Below are positions 1 through 7,915 of a stretch of 64,000 bases of DNA, piece by piece. The notes beneath the pieces are model-generated. The model was not told the origin of the DNA and did no database searches. It worked only from the letters and a program-made list of their open reading frames with translations. The stretch's first letter is position 1. Each line of letters begins with the position of its first letter. Source of the stretch: Butyricicoccus intestinisimiae. Its GTDB lineage: Bacteria > Bacillota > Clostridia > Oscillospirales > Butyricicoccaceae. The stretch covers positions 1-64,000 of the forward strand of contig NZ_JAHLQI010000005.1 of NCBI RefSeq assembly GCF_018918345.1, given 5' to 3'. The position numbers were made by a program, and so were the translations under genes.

Positions 1-672
1 AACGGTCAGGTGCTCGGCTTCGCCGGATTGGTCGGCGCGGGACGTACCGAAACCATGCGCGCCATCTTTGGCGCAGATCCGCTGGACAGCGGCAAGATTT
101 TCATTCACGGCAAAGAAGTAAAAATTAAAACACCGCGTCATGCAATTCAGAACGGCATTGCGTTCCTGACGGAGGATCGAAAGGGTCAGGGTCTAGTGCT
201 GCAGGAGAGCATTCGAAACAATGTTATTCTTGCCAACATGAAGGGCTTTACGAGCGGTTTGTTCCTCAACGACAAGAAAATCAGCGAGGCAACCGAAGCC
301 AACATTCGCGACCTGCGCATCAAGACACCGTCTGCGAACGAAATTGTCGGACAGCTTTCCGGCGGCAACCAGCAGAAGGTGGTTATTGGCAAATGGGTCA
401 ATACCGATGCAGATATCTTTATCTTTGACGAGCCGACGCGAGGCATTGACGTTGGCGCAAAGATTGAAGTGTATAACGTTATGAACCGTCTCGTCAAAGA
501 AGGCAAATGCGTTATTATGATTTCGTCGGAAATGCCGGAAATCTTGGGTATGTCGGATCGCGTAATTGTCATGCGCGGCGGCAGAGTCATGGCGACGGTA
601 GACCGTGACAGCAAGCATTTCAATCAGGAAAGTCTCATGAAAGCAGCATGGGGAGGTACTTTAGATGACTAA
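1..672 (+). CDS. Sugar ABC transporter ATP-binding protein, C-terminal part (RbsA/MglA type)
   Basis: This is the second nucleotide-binding half of a duplicated carbohydrate-importer ATPase; the N-terminal half lies outside the window and the reading frame is open from base 1. Visible motifs are a degenerate P-loop (GLVGAGRTE near codons 8-16), the signature LSGGNQQK around bases 352-378 and Walker B FDEPTRGID around 424-450. LSGGNQQK and EPTRGID are characteristic of the RbsA/MglA/XylG family, which energises uptake of pentoses, galactose or similar sugars. It overlaps the following permease start by 8 bases, so the two are translationally coupled. The substrate cannot be told from this fragment, and the binding-protein gene is not in the window. 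Confidence 0.93.
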   Translation, partial: NGQVLGFAGLVGAGRTETMRAIFGADPLDSGKIFIHGKEVKIKTPRHAIQNGIAFLTEDRKGQGLVLQESIRNNVILANMKGFTSGLFLNDKKISEATEANIRDLRIKTPSANEIVGQLSGGNQQKVVIGKWVNTDADIFIFDEPTRGIDVGAKIEVYNVMNRLVKEGKCVIMISSEMPEILGMSDRVIVMRGGRVMATVDRDSKHFNQESLMKAAWGGTLDD

Positions 673-1657
673 GACAAAGAAAAAATCCAATGGCAATTCG
701 TTCCTTGGTACACTGGCGGCGCTGATTATTCTGTGTGTGGTATTAACCATTGTCAGTGATAAGTTTTTGACGTATAATAACTTAATGTCAGTTTTAAAGC
801 AGACGACGTTTACCGCGCTGCTGTCCACCGGTATGCTGCTGTGCTTGATTACCGCAGGTATTGACCTGTCGGTTGGTGCAAATGCGACATTCTGTGCTTG
901 TATCTGTGGCATGCTCGTCAAGGGCGGCATGACCAACTCGCTCGTCCTCATCGTCATTGCGATTGTAGCCGGCACCCTGATCGGTCTGATTAACGGCTTG
1001 CTGCTGACACGTCTGCACCTGCCGCATCCGTTCGTATCTACGTTGGGCATGAAGAACTTCCTGTGGGGCGCATCGCTTCTGGTTGTATCTTCTCAGATGG
1101 TATCCGGCTTCCCGGACGGTGTCATGGCACTGGGTTCTGCGACAATTGGCGGTTTCCCAGTCAGCTTTATCATTGTTGTAGTTATTTACGTCATCATGCA
1201 CATCCTGCTGACCCGCACTTCTCTGGGCCGTTCCATTTACTGTGCAGGCGGCAACATGGAAGCAACCCGTTTGTCCGGCATCAATGCACCGAACGTGCTG
1301 ACCTTCTGCTATGCGCTGTCCGGTTTTATGGCAGCTCTGGCAGGCATCGTATCCATCGGCCGTTCCGGTATCTGCAACGGTGCCAATGCCATTCAGCCGT
1401 ATGATACCGACGCAATCGCAGCGTGTGTTATCGGCGGCGCATCGTTCATGGGCGGCAAGGGCACGATGATCGGCACCATGATCGGCGCGCTGATTATCGC
1501 AACCCTGCGCAACGGCTTCACCCTGCTGTCTATCGACTCCGCAGTACAGAACATGGTGCTCGGTCTCGTTATCATCGGCGCAGTTCTCCTTGATGTCACC
1601 CGTGAGTCTATGGCTGTTAAGGCTCGCCGCAAGGAAGCTGCTGCAAAGGCAAAGTAA
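665..1657 (+). CDS. Sugar ABC transporter permease (RbsC-like)
   Basis: Membrane component of the same importer, 330 residues, with about eight to ten hydrophobic segments and a short basic tail (ARRKEAAAKAK). The segment reading LITAGIDLSVGA near residues 60-71 is the typical RbsC/XylH/AraH signature (GIDLSVG). The start overlaps the ATPase stop and a terminator hairpin follows at 1687-1719, so this is the last gene of the transporter operon. Family assignment is firm; the sugar is unknown. The AraC-type regulator next downstream is a plausible but unproven controller. Confidence 0.93.
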   Translation: MTKTKKKSNGNSFLGTLAALIILCVVLTIVSDKFLTYNNLMSVLKQTTFTALLSTGMLLCLITAGIDLSVGANATFCACICGMLVKGGMTNSLVLIVIAIVAGTLIGLINGLLLTRLHLPHPFVSTLGMKNFLWGASLLVVSSQMVSGFPDGVMALGSATIGGFPVSFIIVVVIYVIMHILLTRTSLGRSIYCAGGNMEATRLSGINAPNVLTFCYALSGFMAALAGIVSIGRSGICNGANAIQPYDTDAIAACVIGGASFMGGKGTMIGTMIGALIIATLRNGFTLLSIDSAVQNMVLGLVIIGAVLLDVTRESMAVKARRKEAAAKAK

Positions 1658-1686
1658 AATAAGCACATAGTTTCTCTTCTGGATAT

Positions 1687-1719
1687 AGCGCCTTCGCTCC
1701 TTGGGGCGAGGGCGCTTTT
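1687..1719 (+). terminator. Rho-independent terminator after the sugar permease
   Basis: A GC-rich inverted repeat (AGCGCCTTCGC paired with GGCGAGGGCGCT, one G-U pair) is followed by a short T run, 29 bases after the permease stop. Confidence 0.8.
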
Positions 1720-1750
1720 CAGTTAAGGGAAAAGAAAGAGAAAAGATGCT

Positions 1751-2584
1751 ATGAAAATTGTTGATAAGGGCGTATTAGATGCCTCGTTTATGGACTTTTC
1801 CACACCATCGGAATTTGCACGCTCCGCACTGTATTATTGTCCGCAGTTTGGACATTTTTATTGCAAGCAAGGGTATGATATACAAAGAGAATATTTAGAA
1901 CTTTATCTGCTCATGTATATTTGCAGCGGAACCATGACGATAGAAGTGAATGGCAAAAGCGTGACAGCGGGCAGCAATCAGATTGTGCTCATTGACTGTT
2001 ATCAGAAGCATCGATATTATTGCAATGGAGACACGGAATTTTTGTGGTTTCACTTTAACGGCAGCAGCTGTGCATCGTATGTCAAGTATCTAATCAATCA
2101 AAATGGCATGGTGTATGTGGGCGAGGACTTTTGGCGGCTCAAGCAGGTGTTTTTGCGCATTATTTCCGAAGCGCAGTCCAATGTCGGCAATGAGCACCGC
2201 ATTTCGCTGTACGTCAATCAGATTCTGTGCCGCATGGCGGACAGCAAACAGCAGGTCAGTGCGATGAATGATTTGCTGCTTCCTGCTTTGGAGCATATCC
2301 GCACGAAATATACCCATCCGATTAGCTTGGATGATCTCGCTGATTTGTGCAGCATCAGCAAGCCGCATTTGATTCGTTGTTTTAAGAAATATTTAAACTG
2401 TACCCCGCACGAATATTTGCTGTCGTATCGACTCAAACAGTCCAAACAGATGCTGATTGGTTCGCAAAACACGGTGGAACAGATTGCGGAGCTGTGCGGA
2501 TTTAACAGTGCGTCGCATTTTACGCGTGCTTTTCGCGGCGCAACCGGCATTACGCCGTCGGAATTTCGCAGATTACAGTTCTGA
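1751..2584 (+). CDS. AraC-family transcriptional regulator
   Basis: A 277-residue regulator with an N-terminal cupin-like sensing domain (about residues 20-140) and a C-terminal pair of helix-turn-helix motifs (about 175-275). The first helix region reads LDDLADLCSISKPHLIRCFKKY and ends at PHEYLLSYRLKQSKQML. The second contains the family signature IAELCGFNSASHFTRAF, closing with GITPSEFRR. Such proteins usually sense a carbohydrate and activate neighbouring transport or catabolic genes. It sits directly after a sugar ABC transporter on the same strand, which suggests a link, but a terminator separates them. The effector is unknown. Confidence 0.92.
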   Translation: MKIVDKGVLDASFMDFSTPSEFARSALYYCPQFGHFYCKQGYDIQREYLELYLLMYICSGTMTIEVNGKSVTAGSNQIVLIDCYQKHRYYCNGDTEFLWFHFNGSSCASYVKYLINQNGMVYVGEDFWRLKQVFLRIISEAQSNVGNEHRISLYVNQILCRMADSKQQVSAMNDLLLPALEHIRTKYTHPISLDDLADLCSISKPHLIRCFKKYLNCTPHEYLLSYRLKQSKQMLIGSQNTVEQIAELCGFNSASHFTRAFRGATGITPSEFRRLQF

Positions 2585-2589
2585 CGCGC

Positions 2590-2618
2590 TTGCTGTTCAG
2601 TCGATTTCGTGCTACACT
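2590..2618 (+). promoter_or_regulatory. Putative vegetative promoter
   Basis: TTGCTG at 2590-2595 and TACACT at 2613-2618 with 17-base spacing, just upstream of the 184-residue gene. The -35 box is imperfect. Confidence 0.45.
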
Positions 2619-2645
2619 TACCAATAGAGAGAGGAGATGAAACCG

Positions 2646-3200
2646 ATGGAACAGACATTTGCGCAACTGTCCCAACAGTTTCTGGAAAAGGCGGAACGGC
2701 AGTACGGCGCACCATTTGAAATTCAAAAAAATGTCACCTGCTGCGGCATTGAGTTTCCAATGACGGCGGGATATATCAAGCGGGATGGACGGCATTTTCT
2801 CGGTATTCAGAGCAATTTGTCGCAGGATGGCATGTGCGGCGAGACCTGCTATTTTTTGTGCAGGGAGACGCTGACACCGGACGTTTGGCAGGAACTGTGT
2901 GCAATTTTTCAAACCATACATGACCGCACAGTGCCGACGGAAGATCCGGCACATGTGTTCACGTTGGTCAGTTTTGTCATTGAGACCAATCATATCGAGG
3001 CAGAGGTGAAGAAAAAGATTCGCCGTCTGCGTGATGAACGCAACTATTCCGGCAGTCAGGAATGGAGCAGCCTGCGCGTTTGCGTGCGGGAAGAACAATC
3101 TGACAGCTATTATTACAACGGGATGGGCAAAGCGGTTATGGAGTGCCTGACACGAGACGGTATGCCGCAGCCGAGAAAAAAGTTTTTGGGTATTTTCTGA
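2646..3200 (+). CDS. Conserved hypothetical protein, 184 residues
   Basis: I do not recognise this family. The product is soluble, with no signal peptide or membrane segment, and carries six cysteines, two adjacent near the N-terminus in VTCCGIEF. The middle is helical and charged (VKKKIRRLRDERNY), and the end is basic (QPRKKFLGIF). I chose the ATG at 2646 rather than the one at 2637, because AGGAG at 2632-2636 then lies 9 bases away instead of touching the start. It is followed 15 bases later by a small membrane protein gene with its own AGGAGG site, so the two are probably co-transcribed. No function is proposed. Confidence 0.7.
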   Translation: MEQTFAQLSQQFLEKAERQYGAPFEIQKNVTCCGIEFPMTAGYIKRDGRHFLGIQSNLSQDGMCGETCYFLCRETLTPDVWQELCAIFQTIHDRTVPTEDPAHVFTLVSFVIETNHIEAEVKKKIRRLRDERNYSGSQEWSSLRVCVREEQSDSYYYNGMGKAVMECLTRDGMPQPRKKFLGIF

Positions 3201-3215
3201 CAGGAGGAAACGAGA

Positions 3216-3473
3216 ATGAAAAAAGGATATCATAGCACGCAGAGCAAAGCATTCAATACGATTCCGCGGTCAGAGTATCTGGGCGTTGTCTTGGGATTTG
3301 CCATTGGTATGTTTTTGACCGGTGCTCTGCACTGGGACAACCGAATTTTGGAGCTGATTGGTGCAGTGGCCGGCTTTGTTGTCGGCTGGTGGATTGACGG
3401 GAAATACTATGCAGAAAAAGATATTCCTGCTGATCAGCTGGAAGCAGAGCAAACAGCGCAGGAATCACAGTAA
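3216..3473 (+). CDS. Small membrane protein, 85 residues
   Basis: The sequence shows two hydrophobic, glycine-rich segments (about residues 22-38 and 45-60, the second ending GFVVGWWIDG), a basic N-terminus and an acidic C-terminal tail (EAEQTAQESQ). A strong AGGAGG site precedes the ATG. It follows the unknown 184-residue gene by 15 bases and is closed by a terminator at 3501-3529. No family is recognised; the topology suggests a small integral membrane protein with both ends in the cytoplasm. Confidence 0.7.
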   Translation: MKKGYHSTQSKAFNTIPRSEYLGVVLGFAIGMFLTGALHWDNRILELIGAVAGFVVGWWIDGKYYAEKDIPADQLEAEQTAQESQ

Positions 3474-3500
3474 AATTGTACCATTGTATGGGAAATAATC

Positions 3501-3529
3501 ATCCGGTTTCATAAGAAGCCGGATTTTTT
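3501..3529 (+). terminator. Rho-independent terminator
   Basis: ATCCGGTTTC pairs with GAAGCCGGAT across an ATAA loop, followed by TTTTTT. It closes the two-gene unit 2646-3473. Confidence 0.88.
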
Positions 3530-3530
3530 C

Positions 3531-3559
3531 TTGTCGTTTGACGAGGAGTACGGTATAAT
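3531..3559 (+). promoter_or_regulatory. Putative vegetative promoter of the isochorismatase-like gene
   Basis: TTGTCG at 3531-3536 and a perfect TATAAT at 3554-3559 with 17-base spacing. The gene starts 40 bases downstream. Confidence 0.6.
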
Positions 3560-3598
3560 GAAAAGAGATTGTACACGTACTGGAACAGGAGATCAATG

Positions 3599-4141
3599 AT
3601 GAGACTGAAAAAAGAAACAACGATGGTTCTCGCTGTCGACTATCAGGAAAAACTGATGCCGGCTATGCACAACAAAGATGCCTTTATTCCGCGCACCTGT
3701 CTGCTGCTCAAGGGATTAAAAGCACTGGACATTCCGATGATTGCCTCGGAGCAGTATCCGAAGGGATTGGGCTCGACAGTGCCGGAAATCAAGGAAGTGC
3801 TGGGCACCGTGCCGTATCTGCCAAAGACCACATTCAGCTGCATGGATGATGCCGGTCTGCACGCCGCTGTGGAAGCAGCTGCTTGTGATACCGTGCTGCT
3901 GTGCGGCGCAGAGCTGCACATCTGCGTGCTGCAGACGGCAATGGATTTGATTGACATGGGCAAGAAGGTTGTCATCGTGGAGGACTGCGTTGGCTCCCGC
4001 ACGGCGCATGATATGGAAATCGGTTTGATTCGCGCGCAGCAGGAAGGCGTTCTAATGACAACGGCGGAGGCTGTTTTGTTTGAGCTGCAAAAGAATGCAT
4101 CCGGTCCGGTGTTCAAAACGATTTCCAAGCTGGTCAAGTAA
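3599..4141 (+). CDS. Isochorismatase-family hydrolase
   Basis: A 180-residue cysteine hydrolase of the isochorismatase/nicotinamidase fold. The expected Asp of the catalytic triad is in LAVDYQEKLMP near the N-terminus, the Lys in YLPKTTFSC, and the nucleophile Cys in LLCGAELHICVLQTAMDL, a typical motif with a cis-peptide before the Cys region. The start was set at 3599 (second of two adjacent ATGs) because AGGAG at 3587-3591 is 7 bases away. Members hydrolyse isochorismate, nicotinamide or related amides; the sequence alone does not fix the substrate. Monocistronic, with its own promoter. Confidence 0.85.
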   Translation: MRLKKETTMVLAVDYQEKLMPAMHNKDAFIPRTCLLLKGLKALDIPMIASEQYPKGLGSTVPEIKEVLGTVPYLPKTTFSCMDDAGLHAAVEAAACDTVLLCGAELHICVLQTAMDLIDMGKKVVIVEDCVGSRTAHDMEIGLIRAQQEGVLMTTAEAVLFELQKNASGPVFKTISKLVK

Positions 4142-4280
4142 TCCCATTCGCAAACAGAAATTTAACACACAATCTGTCCGCGTCGATTCTACTCAAATTT
4201 GTAACATCATGACAGCAAGAACAAGCAAAATTCCCGTAAAATCTGGCAGAAAACACATATACAAGCCAGAAGATTGATGT

Positions 4281-4286
4281 TATAAT
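4281..4286 (+). promoter_or_regulatory. -10 box of the Xre-type regulator
   Basis: A perfect TATAAT at 4281-4286, 70 bases before the gene. No good -35 box is seen at the standard distance (TATACA at 4258-4263 at best), so it may depend on an activator. Nothing else is seen in the stretch 4142-4355. Confidence 0.4.
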
Positions 4287-4355
4287 GAACATCGTTAAGA
4301 AACAGATACTCTGGTTTCAAAAGAGTTTTCGATATTTCATTTGAGGTGAATTACT

Positions 4356-4559
4356 ATGCGTGACTGGTTAGTTGAACTTAGAAAAAGCAAGGGCCTGACT
4401 CAGGAAGTAACGGCTCAGAAGGCACATATTGCTCGTAGCTATTATACTCGCATCGAGCTGGGCGATTATCGTCTGCCGGTTGGCACGGCGATGCGCATCG
4501 CAGAAGCACTGGATTTTGACTGGGTTCGTTTCTACGAAACACCGGCTGATTCTAAGTAA
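4356..4559 (+). CDS. Xre-family helix-turn-helix protein, 67 residues
   Basis: A compact single-domain DNA-binding protein. Residues 3-60 form the Cro/C1-type five-helix fold: LRKSKGLTQEVTAQKAHIARSYYTRIE covers the helix-turn-helix, and LPVGTAMRIAEALDFDW covers helices four and five. There is no extra sensing domain. GAGGTG precedes the ATG by a good distance, and a terminator follows at 4581. It is transcribed alone, so its target is probably its own promoter or a distant locus. Confidence 0.88.
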   Translation: MRDWLVELRKSKGLTQEVTAQKAHIARSYYTRIELGDYRLPVGTAMRIAEALDFDWVRFYETPADSK

Positions 4560-4580
4560 TTGATTTGAATCTGAAACGCG

Positions 4581-4617
4581 ATACCGGAACGGCTTGCCGT
4601 TCCGGTATTTTTGTTTT
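4581..4617 (+). terminator. Rho-independent terminator after the Xre gene
   Basis: A perfect 12-base stem (ATACCGGAACGG / CCGTTCCGGTAT) with a CTTG loop and a T-rich tail. Confidence 0.92.
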
Positions 4618-4792
4618 TTATATGCGAATGTGCAGACAACGCGAAAAAATACAAGAATAAAATTCCAAAAAATAAACACGAAAGAATTGCATATTTTACG
4701 AAAAATAAAGGAATTCTTGCATCATATCATGCGAAACCGTCGCAGCTTGCCTACACAAGAACGTGAGAAATGCGACAGAAAGGAGAGAGTCG

Positions 4793-5992
4793 TTGAAATA
4801 CCTGATTGTTCTCGGAGATGGCATGGCGGATGAACCGCTGGAACGCCTGCGCGGAAAGACACCGCTTGCCGCTGCACACACACCGATGCTGGATGCCTTG
4901 GCACGAAAATCAGAAATTGGAACCGTGCAGACAGTGCCGAACGGCGTGCCGGTTGGCAGTGATACAGCCAATCTTTCTATTTTGGGCTATCCGCCGGAAC
5001 GCTATTATACAGGGAGAGCCCCGCTGGAAGCGCTGGGATTGGGCGTGCATATGAATAAAAATGATATTGTGCTGCGCGCAAATCTGGTGACGCTGAGGAC
5101 GGAAGCAGCGGCGTTTTCGCAGTGTGTTCTGCTGGATCACAGTGCGAATGAAATCTCGACAGACGAGGCAGCAATTTTGATGGATGTTATCCGGGGCGAA
5201 TTTGAAAATTCTGATATTTCGTTCCATACCGGAACGGGATATCGGCATTTGCTGTGCTGGCACAACGGAGTGCTGCCTGTGCTTGCACAGCCGCATGATC
5301 ATTTGGGAGAACCAATCGGGGCGTATTTGCCGCAGCAGCCGTTGCTGCGCGAGCTGATGTACAAAAGTCATGTGATTTTGGACAGACACCCTGTCAATCA
5401 AGCGCGGCAGGCACGCGGCTTACATAAGGCGAACGGTCTTTGGTTTTGGGGCGCCGGCACACCGGTGCAGCTGCCGCCGTTTCGAGAGCAGACCGGAAAA
5501 CGCGGTGTGATGGTCTCTGCGACAGATCTGCTGCACGGCATCGCCGCCGGCATTGGTCTGGAATCGGTACCTGTTTCCGGTGCGGATGGATCGCTGCACA
5601 CCAATTTTACCGGAAAAGCGATGGCGGCTGTACAGGCACTGCAGGAGGGGGCAGATTTTGCGTTTGTGCATCTGGAAGCACCGGACGAGATGGGACATCA
5701 AGGTGACGCACAGCGCAAAATGCAGGCAATCTCGTCCATTGACCAGCAAGTGATTGCAACGGTTTTTCGCGAGCTGGATGCGGCGGGAGAGGCGTTTCGC
5801 CTGCTTGTCTTGCCGGATCACGCGACACCGGTGCGGTGCCGCACGCACACGCGCACGCCGGTTCCGTATTTGCTGTACGACAGCACAAGAACAGAACAGC
5901 ATGCGCGGCAGCAATACAACGAAGCGCAGGCACAATACGGCAGATACTTTCCCACGGGAAGCGCGCTGCTGGCACATTTTTTACAGAAATAA
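4793..5992 (+). CDS. apgM: 2,3-bisphosphoglycerate-independent phosphoglycerate mutase, archaeal type
   Basis: Interconverts 3- and 2-phosphoglycerate in lower glycolysis. The product is 399 residues, the usual length of the ApgM branch of the alkaline-phosphatase superfamily. Metal-site motifs are visible: LIVLGDGMAD at the N-terminus, the nucleophile region PVGSDTANLSILGY, HLEAPDEMGHQGD, and LPDHATPVRCRTHT near the C-terminus. The frame is open upstream to a GTG at 4763, but the TTG at 4793 has AGGAGAG 5 bases ahead and gives the conserved start KYLIVLGDGMAD, so I chose it. Ends at a bidirectional terminator. Confidence 0.92.
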   Translation: MKYLIVLGDGMADEPLERLRGKTPLAAAHTPMLDALARKSEIGTVQTVPNGVPVGSDTANLSILGYPPERYYTGRAPLEALGLGVHMNKNDIVLRANLVTLRTEAAAFSQCVLLDHSANEISTDEAAILMDVIRGEFENSDISFHTGTGYRHLLCWHNGVLPVLAQPHDHLGEPIGAYLPQQPLLRELMYKSHVILDRHPVNQARQARGLHKANGLWFWGAGTPVQLPPFREQTGKRGVMVSATDLLHGIAAGIGLESVPVSGADGSLHTNFTGKAMAAVQALQEGADFAFVHLEAPDEMGHQGDAQRKMQAISSIDQQVIATVFRELDAAGEAFRLLVLPDHATPVRCRTHTRTPVPYLLYDSTRTEQHARQQYNEAQAQYGRYFPTGSALLAHFLQK

Positions 5993-6021
5993 AAAGAACG
6001 AGCTGAGCAGCCCGTTCTTTT
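5991..6021. terminator. Bidirectional terminator between apgM and the tagD-like gene
   Basis: AAAAGAACG.GCT / AGC.CGTTCTTTT hairpin with A and T runs on both sides. It serves the convergent genes 4793-5992 (+) and 6026-6421 (-). Confidence 0.85.
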
Positions 6022-6025
6022 ATCT

Positions 6026-6421
6026 TTACTTCTTGTTGAGTTCGGTTTTGATTTTTGTGCTGGAAATTTCCGGCGTTCTCGGCAGATAAACGACCTCGCA
6101 GCCTTCTTCCTCGAGAAAATCAAATTTACCCTTCCAGTCATCGCCGATGACAAAGGTATCGACATGGTATTCGTGAACGTCAGACCGCTTCTGATCCCAG
6201 TTTTCTTCCGGAATAACCAAATCGACATAGCGAATGGCTTCTACCAGCTGTTTGCGTTCTTCATAGGAAAAATAGCATTTTTTTCCCTTTTCATTCCAGT
6301 TAAACTCATCCGTGGATACTGCCACAATCAGATAATCGCCCAGCGCCTTGGCACGGCGGAGCAGATTGATATGTCCGTAGTGGAGCAGATCGAAGGTTCC
6401 GTAGGTAATAACACGCTTCAT
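6026..6421 (-). CDS. tagD: Glycerol-3-phosphate cytidylyltransferase-like protein (TagD type)
   Basis: A 131-residue nucleotidyltransferase, almost the length of Bacillus TagD. It has the HxGH motif HYGH at residues 14-17 in YGTFDLLHYGHINLL and the second signature RTPEISST at 115-122, matching the RTxGISTT motif of cytidylyltransferases. The family makes CDP-glycerol for wall teichoic acid or CDP-activated groups for capsule and phospholipid. No other teichoic-acid genes are adjacent, so the pathway is inferred only from the family. A second NTase, coaD, elsewhere in this window uses a different signature (ISSTxxR) and is not this protein. Confidence 0.88.
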   Translation of the reverse strand: MKRVITYGTFDLLHYGHINLLRRAKALGDYLIVAVSTDEFNWNEKGKKCYFSYEERKQLVEAIRYVDLVIPEENWDQKRSDVHEYHVDTFVIGDDWKGKFDFLEEEGCEVVYLPRTPEISSTKIKTELNKK

Positions 6422-6501
6422 AAGATTCCGTTTTCCTTTCTCTGCTGTTCATCTTTGCCTATTATAGCACACCCGACAGACGGAAAACAATAGAAGAACG
6501 C

Positions 6502-6534
6502 AAAAAAGAGAGCACGGCGCAAAGCCGTGCTCTT
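6502..6534 (-). terminator. Terminator of the lysis cassette (minus strand)
   Basis: AGAGCACGGC / GCCGTGCTCT stem; the A run at 6502-6507 becomes a T run on the minus strand, right after the lysin stop. Confidence 0.85.
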
Positions 6535-6539
6535 GTGTG

Positions 6540-7292
6540 TCAGAGCTTGAGAAGCCCTGCTTTGTCGAGAATGGTAAAGGCGCGGCAGAGATCTTCGCTT
6601 AGCTCCAAGCCTTTGCCGGTGCCCGCGATGGCGCCGGCGTCCAGCAGCTTTTTCACGGCGTCTTGGTAGTAAAGCGGAATATCTTTGAACTCTTTGTAAT
6701 ACGTCATATCCGGTTCCTCCTGTTCGGATGGGTGAGCGTCTTGCTTTGGGTTGGAGAGCAAATAGTAGCTGGGTGCACGGTCAATCGTCGCTTTGCCGCA
6801 CTGGGTCAGGCTGGTCTGCACAACGCCCTTGTTTACAACGTGAACGTAATTGCGGCGGATGGCGCTCGACGTGTATTTGCTGCTGTACCAATAGCTGTCG
6901 AGTACGGTGATGGTACTGCCCTTGGCGGCGGCTGCACAGACAAAATGCCCGCTGGTTGAGAACAGCTTGTATTCGGTTCCGGCGTGTAAAATTGCTGTGC
7001 CGCCGGATTTCAAATGCGCGAGCAGCTCTGCATTTTTGCTTGTGGTACGATAAGCAAACGCATACTTTTTGGAGGCAGCGCGAAGCAATTGATGCATATC
7101 TGTGCCGCCGGTCACACGGGCACCGCAGCTGACCGCCAGTTTGCACATGGTCGGTAAACTGACTGACGCGATGCCTAATACTTTGAGTGCGTTGCACAGG
7201 CTCGCAGGGCCGCAGGCGGACGAATAAATCGTTCCTTGTCCGTATTTGACGGATTTATACCGCACTTCCGTTTGAAATGTGACATCGTACAT
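6540..7292 (-). CDS. C39-like cysteine peptidase/endolysin with phage lysin C-terminal domain
   Basis: A 250-residue protein. The N-terminal papain-like C39 fold has probable catalytic Cys27 in SSACGPASL, His116 in SGHFVCAA and Asp132 in VLDSYW. The last 55 residues (from MTYYKEFKDIPLYYQ to LDKAGLL) resemble the short C-terminal domain found on many clostridial phage endolysins. A GTG at 7301 overlaps the holin stop, but the ATG at 7292 is better spaced from the AAAGG site and I use it. It probably cleaves peptide bonds in peptidoglycan or is a cell-wall-targeting peptidase. Last gene of a three-gene lysis cassette that has no phage structural genes around it. Confidence 0.78.
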   Translation of the reverse strand: MYDVTFQTEVRYKSVKYGQGTIYSSACGPASLCNALKVLGIASVSLPTMCKLAVSCGARVTGGTDMHQLLRAASKKYAFAYRTTSKNAELLAHLKSGGTAILHAGTEYKLFSTSGHFVCAAAAKGSTITVLDSYWYSSKYTSSAIRRNYVHVVNKGVVQTSLTQCGKATIDRAPSYYLLSNPKQDAHPSEQEEPDMTYYKEFKDIPLYYQDAVKKLLDAGAIAGTGKGLELSEDLCRAFTILDKAGLLKL

Positions 7293-7297
7293 GCTGT

Positions 7298-7579
7298 TCA
7301 CCCTTTCTTTTCCGCGTCATCTGCCTGTTGATTTCGGTCTTGCTGCCGGCATTTGCGCCATTCGTCCGCTTCACAGGCAAGACAGGTGAAACTGTTGTTT
7401 TTCCACCAAGCGGCGATAGACGCACCGATGGTCCAGCAAAGAGAGACAAGCTGATAAATATCACTATTTGCGAAAGAAATCGCGGATTTTCCCTCAATGG
7501 CTAAAATTTGATTGACAAGTGCCAGCACAAGAACAATCGTGCGGGCGATGGTATCCGAGCTGATGGTCTGTTTGCGCAC
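7298..7579 (-). CDS. Holin, SPP1 family
   Basis: A 93-residue protein with two membrane segments (about residues 11-28 and 43-60) and the family signature AAWWKNNSFT, followed by a charged, glutamine-rich tail. SPP1-type holins make the membrane lesion that lets the endolysin reach the wall. The start is GTG with AGGAGG at good spacing. It lies between an XhlA-like gene and the C39-like lysin, and its stop overlaps the lysin start region. The tail has two cysteines (CLACEAD), which is unusual. Confidence 0.85.
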   Translation of the reverse strand: MRKQTISSDTIARTIVLVLALVNQILAIEGKSAISFANSDIYQLVSLCWTIGASIAAWWKNNSFTCLACEADEWRKCRQQDRNQQADDAEKKG

Positions 7580-7593
7580 AGAGATCGCCTCCT

Positions 7594-7785
7594 TTATAGT
7601 ATTATAGATATGACCGCACCGCAGACAGCGACACCGACGGCGGCAAGAATCGCCATGATAATGTTGAGCTTGGTGGAAATCACGGCAAATTCAATGTTTC
7701 CGCGTCCAAGACGCTGTTCATGCTTCTCGACAATTTCCATCAGCTTTTTCAGCTCCTGACAAGGTGTTCCGTGGGTTTCCGGCAT
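7594..7785 (-). CDS. XhlA/haemolysin-like small membrane protein
   Basis: A 63-residue protein. A helical N-terminal half (LKKLMEIVEKHEQRLGR) precedes one C-terminal transmembrane helix (TKLNIIMAILAAVGVAVCGAVISIIL). This matches the XhlA family, which cooperates with holin XhlB and amidase XlyA in the defective Bacillus phage PBSX. GGAGGTG precedes the ATG, and it is the first gene of the cassette, downstream of a promoter at 7818-7845. It may modulate the holin. Confidence 0.78.
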   Translation of the reverse strand: MPETHGTPCQELKKLMEIVEKHEQRLGRGNIEFAVISTKLNIIMAILAAVGVAVCGAVISIIL

Positions 7786-7817
7786 TGTTTCACCTCCATT
7801 CGTGTTCAGATGTCCCT

Positions 7818-7845
7818 ATAATACGACGGAGAGATTTTTTGTAAA
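7818..7845 (-). promoter_or_regulatory. Putative promoter of the lysis cassette
   Basis: On the minus strand TTTACA (7845-7840) and TATTAT (7823-7818) are separated by 16 bases, 33 bases upstream of the XhlA-like start. The cassette thus appears to have its own vegetative-type promoter. Confidence 0.5.
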
Positions 7846-7873
7846 TATCAATTTCTTGCAAGCCTGTGGAAAA

Positions 7874-7900
7874 TAAAAAAAACACCGCCTTTCGGCGGTG
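7874..7900 (-). terminator. Terminator of the amidohydrolase gene
   Basis: CACCGCC/GGCGGTG stem with TTTC loop; the A run at 7874-7882 is the T run on the minus strand. Confidence 0.88.
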
Positions 7901-7915
7901 CGATGTGAAACTTGT

